DNA of 15,685 nt from CAJWGI01 sp036011785 (GTDB lineage: Bacteria > Chloroflexota > Anaerolineae > Anaerolineales > UBA11657). The notes under the pieces were generated by a model. The model did not search any database. It was not told the DNA's origin and was given only the letters and a program-made list of their open reading frames with translations. The stretch spans positions 1 to 15,685 of the forward strand of contig DASCOB010000027.1 of the NCBI GenBank assembly GCA_036011785.1. Direction: 5' to 3'. This document shows, one piece after another, positions 1 to 6,489 of this stretch (positions within the stretch are counted from its first letter, which is position 1; every line of letters begins with the position of its first letter). Both the position numbers and the translations under genes were made by a program.

Positions 1-2
1 CC

Positions 3-250
3 ATCGACGTACATGCTCCTAGTAAATGGGCAGCGTGCCACTTACTAGGTCTTAACCGGACAGGGTTTTGTTGTCCAGCGAAGAGGCCTGACGACAGCGA
101 AATCCAGGTGCAGTTGCGAAAACTGGCTGACCGCAAACCACACTGACTCTTCAAGAAAATGTTCGCGTACTTGCAGTATCAGCAGGGCTACAGCTGGAAC
201 CACAAACGAGCATACCGAGTGTTTTGCCAACTGAAATTGAAACTGCATAA
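3..250 (+). pseudogene. IS3-family transposase OrfB remnant
   Basis: The frame beginning at position 3 encodes a stretch resembling the N-terminal part of IS3-family (IS407-like) OrfB, the DDE integrase of insertion sequences. Diagnostic pieces are ACHLLGLNRTGF (usual form ACxLVGLSRTAY), KRPDDSEIQ, LRKLADRKPH, KKMFAYL and GYSWNHKRAYRVFCQLKL. The frame is interrupted by TGA at 144-146, exactly where family members have Trp in a PxWGF-like motif, so a Trp codon probably became a stop. Similarity fades after about position 245. The catalytic DDE core, the partner OrfA and the terminal inverted repeats are not visible. This is seen directly by translation; the family assignment rests on remembered family motifs. 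It is a dead fragment that may extend left beyond the window. Confidence 0.72.
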
Positions 251-489
251 TAGAATGCAGCAGCTGCATGTGCACATTGTCCTGCTCACAAATTGTAATA
301 ATTAAGATAATTTGACTCCAAGTTTAACCTCGTGTCCTTTTTGCTATGGATCCGTTGCGTTGTGGTGCAGTGTCGCGACGCCACCGGCGGCTGCCCAGAG
401 CCGCAATACGGGCGCTTTTGGAGCATCATCGGAGGTTGATTCCACGGCCAAAACAGTATGAATCCTCAGTCGCGTAACGCAGATTGAAG
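251..489. other. Non-coding gap, no recognisable gene
   Basis: About 240 bp separate the transposase remnant from the phosphodiesterase stop codon. The first part is AT-rich and the second GC-rich. I see no plausible coding frame, RNA gene or strong terminator. It may contain further eroded sequence from the insertion element. Confidence 0.4.
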
Positions 490-1317
490 CTATGTGGATG
501 CTATTGCATCGGGTTGAAGCAGCGGCAGCAGCCGTTGCGGAAAGTCGGTGAAGATGCCACTGACGCCGGCCTCCACCAGGCGGCTCATTTCAGCTGCGTC
601 ATTCACCACCCACGGCATCACACTGTGGCCACGTACCTGCAACGCACGAATCTGCTGCACGGTTACTATAGAATGACGCGGAAAGTACCCGCTTAACGGC
701 AGATTGTCTGGCGGCTCCTGAAGGGGCACGTTCTCGGAGTGACCGGCCAGCGCCGCCACGGCGATGGCATCGTTGCAGGCGACAACCTGACGGACGACGG
801 CGAAGTTGAAGGAACTCACCACCACGTGCCGCTCCGCCCGCAGTTCTTCAATCAGCGATACTACCGCCGCCGCCACCGGAAAATCACCCATGGGGGCCGG
901 CAGCGTCTTTATTTCGATATTCACGCGCCAGTCGTGCTCGCGCGTGAATTCGAGTGCCCGTCGCAGTGTCAGCAGCGGCTCGCCCCGATAGCGGGCTGCC
1001 TGCGCTGCAGTCACTGCCCCGGCAGCAATCTGCCCGAAAGGGTCCGTCTCCTCGTACCAGCTGCCGTAATCTAGTTTTTCCAACTCGGATAGTGAAAAAT
1101 TAGTGAAGATCCACGGCGCACGGTCGGGGAAAATCTGCCGCGCGTTGCTGGTACGCACCAGCGAAAAATCGTGAAACGCGAACAGCGCACCATCGGCGCT
1201 CACGGCCACGTCCAGTTCCCACATGTGCGCGCCAACCTGCAGCGCGCTCTGCGCGGCGGAGAGGCTGTTTTCCGGCGCAAGGCTGCGCGCGCCGCGATGG
1301 GCGATGTTCAGCGTCAA
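490..1317 (-). CDS. Glycerophosphodiester phosphodiesterase
   Basis: This 275-residue cytoplasmic enzyme should hydrolyse glycerophosphodiesters, released by phospholipid turnover, to sn-glycerol 3-phosphate and an alcohol. Family signatures are clear: the HRGA motif at residues 7-10 with APEN at 14-17, the metal ligands in ELD (E34, D36), the second catalytic histidine in HD (H49-D50), NIEIK near the middle, and the C-terminal PWVVND...GIFTDFP segment that closes the TIM barrel. No signal peptide is visible, which fits a UgpQ-type rather than a periplasmic GlpQ-type enzyme. The start is TTG at 1315-1317, with an AGGGGA Shine-Dalgarno-like stretch just upstream; the catalytic motif begins only seven residues in, so a later start is excluded. 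It lies just after the stop of the isomerase remnant and was probably cotranscribed with it from the promoter near 1730. The function is confident; no gene symbol is assigned because ugpQ and glpQ cannot be separated here. Confidence 0.88.
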   Translation of the reverse strand: MTLNIAHRGARSLAPENSLSAAQSALQVGAHMWELDVAVSADGALFAFHDFSLVRTSNARQIFPDRAPWIFTNFSLSELEKLDYGSWYEETDPFGQIAAGAVTAAQAARYRGEPLLTLRRALEFTREHDWRVNIEIKTLPAPMGDFPVAAAVVSLIEELRAERHVVVSSFNFAVVRQVVACNDAIAVAALAGHSENVPLQEPPDNLPLSGYFPRHSIVTVQQIRALQVRGHSVMPWVVNDAAEMSRLVEAGVSGIFTDFPQRLLPLLQPDAIAST

Positions 1318-1326
1318 GCGGATCCC

Positions 1327-1596
1327 CTATGGTACTGCAGCCGCCGCAATCATCTCCTCGAGGCGCAGGCCGCATGCATGCGCATTATTGAACTACATGC
1401 CATGTTCGTGCAACCAGCGCCCGATCTGCTCTAGTTCCGGTAGCTTGTAGATGAAATCGGTATGCCAATGGTGGCACCAGTAAACGTGCGGGAAACCGGC
1501 TGCAGCAATGCGGCGGAAGTACGGCTGCGGCCACCTCTCGCCTATCACGTAATCGCTGTGATGGAAAGCATACACGCGCCTCTCAATCGACCGCAC
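1327..1596 (-). pseudogene. Sugar-phosphate isomerase/epimerase-like TIM-barrel remnant (internal deletion)
   Basis: The first 67 codons, from GTG at 1596, encode the beginning of an AP-endonuclease-2-like TIM barrel: YAFHHSDYVIGE, FRRIAAAGFPHVYWCHHWHTDF and LEQIGRWLHEHGM. A TAG at 1393-1395 then interrupts the frame. The same frame continues with AHACGLRLEEMIAAAAVP and stops at 1327-1329, and this piece resembles the extreme C-terminus of such proteins. Family members are roughly 250-280 residues, so the whole middle of the barrel is missing and the product cannot fold normally. The simplest reading is an internal deletion that joined N- and C-terminal ends and left a stop at the scar. The stop lies nine bases before the phosphodiesterase start, so the original pair formed a tight operon. 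The N-terminal identification is good; the C-terminal match is an inference. Confidence 0.62.
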
Positions 1597-1726
1597 GCGC
1601 CACGGCGCACAGATGCTGCACTTTGGCTAAAGCCGTCTCGCGCGGCAGCATCGCCAACCCGCAATCAGGGGCTGCCGGCAGACGGTCGGCGTCGATATGC
1701 TGGCGCGATGCCGTGGGTTTTCCGAA

Positions 1727-1754
1727 ATTATATTGTAACACTGGTGTATTACAA
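1727..1754 (-). promoter_or_regulatory. Leftward promoter overlapped by a palindromic operator
   Basis: On the - strand a perfect -10 box TATAAT (1732-1727) lies 16 bases from a -35-like TTGTAA (1754-1749). The spacer and -35 are covered by an inverted repeat with arms TTGTAA (1733-1738) and TTACAA (1749-1754) around ten bases that are themselves partly symmetric (CAC..GTG). A dimeric repressor bound here would block the polymerase. The predicted transcript would carry the isomerase remnant and the phosphodiesterase. The sequence pattern is direct; promoter activity is inferred. Confidence 0.5.
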
Positions 1755-2118
1755 ATTCGATGTTGCTCGGAGCGAATCCCATAGGGGGCCGCGACTATAC
1801 GCTGCCGTGGTTGCAATCCTGAAGCAGTATTTGTATTTTTTAATCTCAGACCATATACTTGGTGAAGGAAGGCAACGGAGCATAGTGCCATTCTGGCACA
1901 ATTAGCTCGTTACCGGGATAAAGTTAGAATGAGGGCTGTGCTTGTCACTGGCACAACGAATCGCGGTAGCCAGCACAGTAAAGCCGACGCAATCTGCGAC
2001 CGTTTTGCCGCACTCCCGGCAATCGCGCAGCATGGCATTTTTTTACGCCGCGGCGGGTAGTCAGTGGTCCAGGCGTGAAGAGCGGCTTGTCTTTCACATT
2101 GAAAACCACAAACCAATT

Positions 2119-2124
2119 AGGAGG
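2119..2124 (+). promoter_or_regulatory. Strong ribosome binding site for phnX
   Basis: AGGAGG lies five bases before the ATG at 2130. It fixes the phnX start and supports good translation. Confidence 0.85.
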
Positions 2125-2129
2125 CTACT

Positions 2130-2960
2130 ATGGAATTCTATTTTCAGCGCGGATATCGGGGCTCGCTAAAGGCAGTGATTCTGGACTGGGCCGGTACCAC
2201 GCTGGATTATGGCTGCTACGCGCCGGCGGTGGTGTTCGTGCAAGTCTATCAGCGCCAGGGTGTGCCCATCAGCATTGAAGAGGCGCGCGTGCCAATGGGG
2301 GCGCACAAAAAGGTGCATATCCGCCAACTCTCAAAGATGGCATCAGTCGCCGCGCGCTGGCAAGAGGAACACGGCCGCGCGCCCAACGAGGAGGACGTGG
2401 AGACCATGTTTGCCGACTTTGTGCCACTGCAGCTGGGCTGCCTCGCCGATTACGCCGAGTTGATACCAGGCACAGTTGAGGCTGTGACCGAGTTCCGCAG
2501 AATGAGTTTGAAGATCGGGTCTACAACCGGCTACATGACCGAGATGATGGAGGTGCTCATTAAGGAAGCTGCCCGGCGCGGCTATAAACCGGATTCATCG
2601 GTGTGCGCCGCGGAGGTGCCGGCGGGAAGACCGGAGCCCTGGATGTGCCTGCAGAACGCGCAGATGCTGGGCGTCTATCCGATGGAAGCCTGCGTGAAAG
2701 TGGACGATACCCTGCCCGGCATTGAAGAGGGTCTAAACGCCGGCATGTGGGCCATTGGCCTGGCCAAGACCGGGAATGAAATTGGCCTGACCGAGGCCGA
2801 AATAGAAGCGCTGGACGCGAACGTTTATCAGGCGCGACGGCAGCGCGCCTATACGCGCATGGCCCAGACCGGCGCGCATTATGTGGTTGACGGAATCTAT
2901 GATGTGCCGCCACTTATCGCAGAAATCAACGTGCGGATGGCGCGCGGCGAACGCCCGTAG
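2130..2960 (+). CDS. phnX: Phosphonoacetaldehyde hydrolase (phosphonatase)
   Basis: This HAD-superfamily enzyme cleaves the C-P bond of phosphonoacetaldehyde to acetaldehyde and phosphate, the last step of the 2-aminoethylphosphonate phosphonatase route. The 276-residue protein matches the family length of about 270. Visible determinants are DWAGTTLDYG at 19-28, with nucleophile D19 and the phosphonatase-specific Ala at the +2 position (A21); the cap-domain Schiff-base lysine K60 in MGAHKKVHIR, 41 residues after the nucleophile as in the Bacillus cereus enzyme; GSTTGYMTEMM; AGRPEPWM; and the Mg2+-binding aspartate region VKVDDT. All catalytic positions appear intact. The start is well supported by the AGGAGG upstream. 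It begins a rightward cluster with a permease pseudogene and a flavoenzyme. The usual upstream transaminase gene phnW is absent from the window, so phosphonoacetaldehyde must come from elsewhere or from the neighbouring oxidase. Confidence 0.95.
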   Translation: MEFYFQRGYRGSLKAVILDWAGTTLDYGCYAPAVVFVQVYQRQGVPISIEEARVPMGAHKKVHIRQLSKMASVAARWQEEHGRAPNEEDVETMFADFVPLQLGCLADYAELIPGTVEAVTEFRRMSLKIGSTTGYMTEMMEVLIKEAARRGYKPDSSVCAAEVPAGRPEPWMCLQNAQMLGVYPMEACVKVDDTLPGIEEGLNAGMWAIGLAKTGNEIGLTEAEIEALDANVYQARRQRAYTRMAQTGAHYVVDGIYDVPPLIAEINVRMARGERP

Positions 2961-3036
2961 TTTGGCCTGCGATTATCCCGCCCGCACAGCGGGATGGGTA
3001 TTTAACCGGCTACTCCCGCTCTGAAGGAGCCAGACT

Positions 3037-3623
3037 GTGGCGCTCTTTCCGTTTGCGCTCACAATACTTTCAGCCGGCATGCACACCAACTGGAATATAC
3101 TTGCACGCAGCCAGCGCAGCATCGGCTTCTTCCTGCGTCTTTCAGTGATCGTGGCCGCAGTCGGCCTCGCTCTGGCGGCGGTGGTAAAATTCAGCGGGAT
3201 AGCTCTGTTGCCCTCTGTATGGCGGCACATGATTATTGCAGGTTGCTCACAGGACATCAATTGTTCGACCTCTCGCGCGGATACCGGAGCGGGGACTTCA
3301 CCGTCGTTTATCTGCTTGCGCGGGCGGCGTCGGTTCTGGCAATAGCCGTGCTGGACGTGGATCGTGGGCAAGCGCCAAACCTGTTGGGTTGGCTGGATCT
3401 GCTGCTAGTCGCGCTAGGTTATGTTCTCGCGCCATTCACATGGCTGCGTGAAATTACACTGAAGCGCTACTGGAACGTCACCACTCTCTGGATTACAGTC
3501 GCGGCCGTCGGCACCATCGGATACACCGCCGCGATTCTGTTTCGTGAACCAGCGCGGCGCGTGCGCATAGTTGCCACGATGCTCATTACTGGCGGCACGC
3601 TATGCATCATTCTGGGTGGCTGA
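3037..3623 (+). pseudogene. EamA/DMT-family permease, frameshifted and internally shortened
   Basis: Translation from GTG at 3037, with GAAGGAG seven bases before it, gives a hydrophobic start typical of EamA drug/metabolite transporters: SAGMHTNWNILARS (family HAxWNLLAK) and PSVWRHMIIAG. Around 3240-3250 the frame changes by one base. The adjacent frame continues the same family with LLTGHQLFDLSRGYRSGDFTVVYLLARAA (split here: GYRSGDFTVVYLLAR matches YRxGdlSxVYPLAR), then hydrophobic segments, and ends with LFREPARR...ITGGTLCIIL, equivalent to the family's final LFLxEPlt helix pair. Summed length is about 195 residues against roughly 280-300 expected, so several membrane helices are also missing. 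The TGA stop precedes the next ATG by one base, showing the gene was an operon member. If functional once, it may have imported the cluster's substrate. A sequencing error could explain the frameshift but not the shortening. Confidence 0.68.
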
Positions 3624-3624
3624 G

Positions 3625-4887
3625 ATGACTACCAGACAACCCGAGGTACTCATCGTCGGTGGCGGGGTGATTGGAGTATGCATCGCGTATTTCCTCGCGA
3701 AGGCGGGCCGCAGCGTGATGCTGCTGGAGAAAGGAGAAATCTGCTCCGGAAGTTCGCACGGAAACGCCGGCTTGACCGCGTATAGCCACGTGACCCCGTT
3801 GGCTGCGCCGGGTGTAGTCGCCCAAAGTCTGCGTTGGCTGCTGCGCCCGTACAGTCCTTTCCACATCAGACCCCGGCTCGACCCCGAGTTGCTGCGCTGG
3901 TTGTGGCGTTTCCGCGCCGCCTGCAACGAGAACCAGATGCAGAGCACTATCCCGGTGTTGCTTGCGCTGGGTCAGGCCAGCCGGCAGTTGCATGAGCAGC
4001 TGCACGCGACCGAGAATCTGCACTGCGATTATCAGTACAGAGGGCGTTTGTACGTTTTCAACAGCCACACTCACTTCGAGGCCGGGCTGCACGAGGCCGA
4101 ATTGCTGTGCGGCTACGGCGTGGAAACCCGCGTTCTTGCGGCCGTTGAACTGCAGCGCACGGAACCGCATTTGCTCTCATCCGTCATCGGCGGCATCCAC
4201 TACCCAGATTACGGCAGCCTGATCCCCGACTGCTTTGTACACGCGTTGGCGCATGCAGCGCGTCGCCTCGGGGTAGCCATCGAGAGCAGCACCGAGGTGC
4301 ACGGTTTCGAAACATCCGGCGCACGCATCACCGCCGTGCGTACCGGGCGTGGCGACCACCGGGCGGAGGAGGTGGTGCTCGCGGCGGGCGCATTCACGCC
4401 ACTGCTGGCGCGCCCGCTCGGGCTGCGCCTGCCCATCCAGCCAGCGAAAGGTTATAGCCTGACCATGAAAAAGCCCGATGCCTGCCTGCAGCTGCCTCTT
4501 TCCTTGGAGGAGCGCAAACTGGCTGCCACGCCGATGGGAGACCGGTTGCGTCTGAGCAGCGCGCTCGAACTGGTCGGTTACGACAGCGCTATCAACCCGC
4601 GTCGGGTTGCCGCCATTTATGCGGACGCGCGCAATTACCTTGCGGAAATCGATGAAAGCTCTCCGGTGGAACTCTGGTGCGGCTTCCGCCCGCTCACACC
4701 CGACAGCCTGCCCATCATCGGGCGCAGCCCGCAGCACGACAACCTTACTATCGCCACCGGCCATGGCACCCTCGGCATCACTCAAGGTCCAGTCACCGGC
4801 CAGCTGGTGACCCAGCTGCTGGCGGATGAGCAGCCGGACATCGACCTGCGCCCGCTGCGCGTCAGCCGCTTCTCACCGCCGCGCTGA
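3625..4887 (+). CDS. DadA-like FAD-dependent amine/amino-acid oxidoreductase
   Basis: This 420-residue flavoprotein of the DAO/DadA family should remove hydrides from a C-N bond, yielding an imine that hydrolyses to an aldehyde or keto acid. Evidence is the N-terminal Rossmann motif VGGGVIG (residues 11-17) with ribose-binding E35 at the end of the second strand, SGSSHGNAGLTAYSH, VVLAAGAFTP, the GFRPLTPDSLPIIG segment near 353-366, and GHGTLGITQGP near 379-389, which contacts FAD. No signal peptide or membrane helix is seen. I chose the ATG at 3625: it lies one base after the preceding stop, and the Rossmann strand follows directly; an in-frame ATG at 3571 would add 18 residues within the pseudogene. 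Sequence alone does not reveal the substrate. D-amino-acid dehydrogenase is the generic call. Its position after phnX suggests oxidation of 2-aminoethylphosphonate or an N-alkyl derivative to phosphonoacetaldehyde. Confidence 0.85.
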   Translation: MTTRQPEVLIVGGGVIGVCIAYFLAKAGRSVMLLEKGEICSGSSHGNAGLTAYSHVTPLAAPGVVAQSLRWLLRPYSPFHIRPRLDPELLRWLWRFRAACNENQMQSTIPVLLALGQASRQLHEQLHATENLHCDYQYRGRLYVFNSHTHFEAGLHEAELLCGYGVETRVLAAVELQRTEPHLLSSVIGGIHYPDYGSLIPDCFVHALAHAARRLGVAIESSTEVHGFETSGARITAVRTGRGDHRAEEVVLAAGAFTPLLARPLGLRLPIQPAKGYSLTMKKPDACLQLPLSLEERKLAATPMGDRLRLSSALELVGYDSAINPRRVAAIYADARNYLAEIDESSPVELWCGFRPLTPDSLPIIGRSPQHDNLTIATGHGTLGITQGPVTGQLVTQLLADEQPDIDLRPLRVSRFSPPR

Positions 4888-4900
4888 GCGCGGGTTTTTT
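4879..4900 (+). terminator. Intrinsic terminator including the oxidase stop codon
   Basis: Stem CCGCGC (4879-4884) pairs with GCGCGG (4888-4893) around the loop TGA, and GTTTTTT follows. The loop is the stop codon of the FAD oxidase itself, so the hairpin begins inside the coding region. It should end the phnX cluster transcript and isolate the downstream regulator gene. Confidence 0.75.
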
Positions 4901-4936
4901 GGCACCGCGCTGCAGTTCGACCGCAGCGTCACCTCA

Positions 4937-4965
4937 TTGAATATATGGCGACATTGTGATATATA
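4937..4965 (+). promoter_or_regulatory. Candidate promoter of the Lrp/AsnC gene
   Basis: TTGAAT (4937-4942) and TATATA (4960-4965) are separated by 17 bases in an AT-rich island between GC-rich genes. The leader to the regulator start would be about 95 bases. A second AT-rich patch downstream (around 4978-4990) could hold autoregulatory Lrp sites. The pattern is seen directly; activity is inferred. Confidence 0.5.
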
Positions 4966-5067
4966 CATGCCAATGATGGAAATATCGCAGTGACAAAACC
5001 GCAGGTTTTTGATTCACAGGGCGGAGCACTGCTTCTGTTCAGACCATGATGAAAGGACGTAGATTAT

Positions 5068-5616
5068 ATGGCTTTGAAAAGCAATGCCCCGATGGATGAG
5101 TTAGACCTCAGTATTCTCGCACACCTGCGCGATGACGGACGCAAGTCGTTCACGGCCATCGCCGGGCCGCTGGACGTATCCGTCGGCACGGTGCGCAACC
5201 GCATCGCGCGCATGCTGAGCGACAAGACACTGAGCATTGTGGCGCGGGTCCACCCGCACCGTGCCGGCTTCGATGCGTACGCTTCGGTTTTCGTTTCCAT
5301 CGAGCCGGCTGAGTTGACTGACGCCGCCATCAAGCAGATTGGCGACTTCCCTGAAGTGAGTTTTCTCGCGCGCGTCGCCGGCGAATTCCACCTGCAGGTG
5401 GACGTGATGTGCCGCGACAACAGCCATCTCACAGAATTGGTCACCGAGCGGCTGCAACGCATCCCCGGGGTGCGCCGCACCAGCACCATGATGATTCTGC
5501 GCGTGTACAAATACGGGCAGGCAGACTTGAATCTGCTGCGCGCAGCCATGACACACAATGCGGCCGCCGGGAGCGGTGACCAGCCTGCGGACGCGCCACT
5601 ATTGCGCTACCGTTAG
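5068..5616 (+). CDS. Lrp/AsnC-family transcriptional regulator
   Basis: This 182-residue protein has the family architecture. An N-terminal winged helix-turn-helix spans about residues 9-60 (MDELDLSILAHLRDDGR, then VSVGTVRNRIARM as recognition region). A C-terminal RAM ligand-binding domain covers about 70-150, with the GEFHLQVDVMC and LQRIPGVRRTSTMMIL signatures. Such proteins form octamers or tetramers of dimers and sense amino acids or related metabolites. A tail of about 25 residues beyond the RAM domain is low-complexity. The ATG at 5068 has AAAGGA ten bases upstream; the in-frame ATG at 5092 would remove eight residues without touching the domain. It follows the phnX/oxidase cluster on the same strand but behind a terminator and with its own promoter. 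A natural hypothesis is control of the oxidase by its amine substrate, as Lrp controls dadA in enterobacteria. It converges on the nuclease gene. Confidence 0.9.
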   Translation: MALKSNAPMDELDLSILAHLRDDGRKSFTAIAGPLDVSVGTVRNRIARMLSDKTLSIVARVHPHRAGFDAYASVFVSIEPAELTDAAIKQIGDFPEVSFLARVAGEFHLQVDVMCRDNSHLTELVTERLQRIPGVRRTSTMMILRVYKYGQADLNLLRAAMTHNAAAGSGDQPADAPLLRYR

Positions 5617-5674
5617 CACGATAACAACCCCATCATACCTTCCTAGTTGAAATCGAGTCCGGGAGCGGAAGCCG

Positions 5675-6424
5675 TTATCCGGCAGCGATCCGCGCCGAGT
5701 GGTAGGCGCAGTAATCGCAGCTGCCGGAGATGAGTGGCGGTGCGCTATCTGAATGCAGGCAATGGTGCGCATCCAGAATAGTCTCTTCAATCCACGCATC
5801 GCTACCCGTGTACGGCAGCACGCTTACCATGAACTGCATCTGCTCGGCAAATTCCTTGTGACGGCGGTCGCCGTTGCAGTAGATGAAGTAGCCCGTGTCG
5901 GAGACTGTGAATCCGTTGCGGCGCAGTAGCCACTGGTAGATTTCAAGCTGACGCTTGTAGCCGCGCTGCCACTCCGCATCCAGCGAAACCGCGCTGTTCT
6001 TGCTGGTGGCTTTGTAATCCACCACAATTAACTCGCCGTTCGCAGCCTGCCAGACGTCATCCACAGCACCATGGATGAGAAGATTGGTGGGTTCATGCAG
6101 ATGCTGCACCCCTTTGAAATTGTTACGCCAATCGTTCAGCTCGGGGTGCTGAAAGGGCACCGCGTCAATACCGTGAGCCTGCATGTAATGAGGATGCGGT
6201 TTTCTCTGTTCGCGGTAGATGTCGAACTCAGTTTTCAATAGAGCATCCACTGCAGAATTGAGGTTGAAGGGGAAGCCAGGTGGTCGGTCCACTCCCAGCC
6301 TGCGGTCGAGGTAAAAACAGCGCGGGCACTCGATAAAGCGGTCTAACCGCGTGCGGCTAAGTTTGAAAGGCTTTTCGCTCTCTGGATCGTATAGGTTTCG
6401 CTGGCGCGGCGGGCGATAGGGCAT
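5675..6424 (-). CDS. PD-(D/E)XK nuclease-family protein with two CxxC pairs
   Basis: This 249-residue protein belongs to the RecB/Cas4-like PD-(D/E)XK fold. Active-site elements are recognisable: D122/D123 in HGAVDDVW, then ELIVVDYKAT with D136 and K138 (the D-x-K core), then QLEIY with the Q159-x3-Y163 motif of RecB-like nucleases. Two cysteine pairs, C33-x2-C36 (CPRC) and C236-x2-C239 (CDYC), sit at opposite ends of the sequence and could together ligate a metal or Fe-S cluster, as cysteines do in Cas4 and AddB. The pattern differs from Cas4, which has one N-terminal and three C-terminal cysteines. There is no CRISPR array, cas gene or recBCD gene nearby. The start is ATG at 6424; no strong Shine-Dalgarno is visible. 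The nuclease fold is confident; the biological role (repair, defence or other) is unknown. Confidence 0.78.
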   Translation of the reverse strand: MPYRPPRQRNLYDPESEKPFKLSRTRLDRFIECPRCFYLDRRLGVDRPPGFPFNLNSAVDALLKTEFDIYREQRKPHPHYMQAHGIDAVPFQHPELNDWRNNFKGVQHLHEPTNLLIHGAVDDVWQAANGELIVVDYKATSKNSAVSLDAEWQRGYKRQLEIYQWLLRRNGFTVSDTGYFIYCNGDRRHKEFAEQMQFMVSVLPYTGSDAWIEETILDAHHCLHSDSAPPLISGSCDYCAYHSARIAAG

Positions 6425-6437
6425 AAGAGGCTATTCT

Positions 6438-6452
6438 AACACGCGGCGTGTT
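6438..6452. other. Perfect inverted repeat between nuclease and peptidase genes
   Basis: AACACG-CGG-CGTGTT is a perfect 6-bp stem with a 3-base loop, 14 bases upstream of the nuclease start and just past the end of the M48 gene. Leftward of it on the - strand there is no T run, so it is at best a weak terminator. An operator for the nuclease gene is equally possible. Confidence 0.4.
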
Positions 6453-6489
6453 TGTACTCCGATATACAGAAATCACGTCCGACTACCAG

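Larger units (their letters stand above)
1597..2129. other. 533-bp intergenic region with regulatory elements only
   Basis: No reading frame here looks like a protein, and no tRNA or rRNA is visible. It separates leftward isomerase/phosphodiesterase transcription from rightward phnX. It holds a leftward promoter with palindrome (1727-1754), a perfect 6-bp hairpin GTGCCA-TTC-TGGCAC (1885-1899), a second copy of TGGCACAA at 1949-1956, an inverted repeat TTGCCG-N6-CGGCAA (2005-2022) and a run of seven T at 2038-2044. A weak rightward promoter candidate has its -10-like TAGAAT at 1925-1930, which would give a leader of nearly 200 bases before phnX. Confidence 0.5.

Noticed and set aside
1583..1891. 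102-codon - strand frame upstream of the isomerase remnant
   Set aside because: No recognisable family or Shine-Dalgarno; it runs through the promoter/operator candidate at 1727-1754.
1462..1905. 147-codon + strand frame across the isomerase remnant and intergenic region
   Set aside because: No domain, no ribosome site and mixed composition; the - strand translation over its first third is clearly the isomerase remnant.
1901..1950. tRNA-like start near TAGCTCGTTACCGG
   Set aside because: No acceptor stem pairing or T-loop GTTCRA motif at the required distance.
1949..1970. Sigma-54 promoter before phnX (TGGCAC-like -24 element)
   Set aside because: The GG to GC spacing is 11 bases instead of the required 10, and the -12 TTGC-like element is absent. 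The other TGGCAC at 1894 has a spacing of 8.
4177..4785. Long - strand frame opposite the FAD oxidase
   Set aside because: The oxidase on the + strand has complete family motifs; the antisense frame has none and no ribosome site.
5675..6424. Cas4 of a CRISPR system
   Set aside because: No repeats or other cas genes are in the window, and the cysteine pattern is two plus two instead of one plus three.
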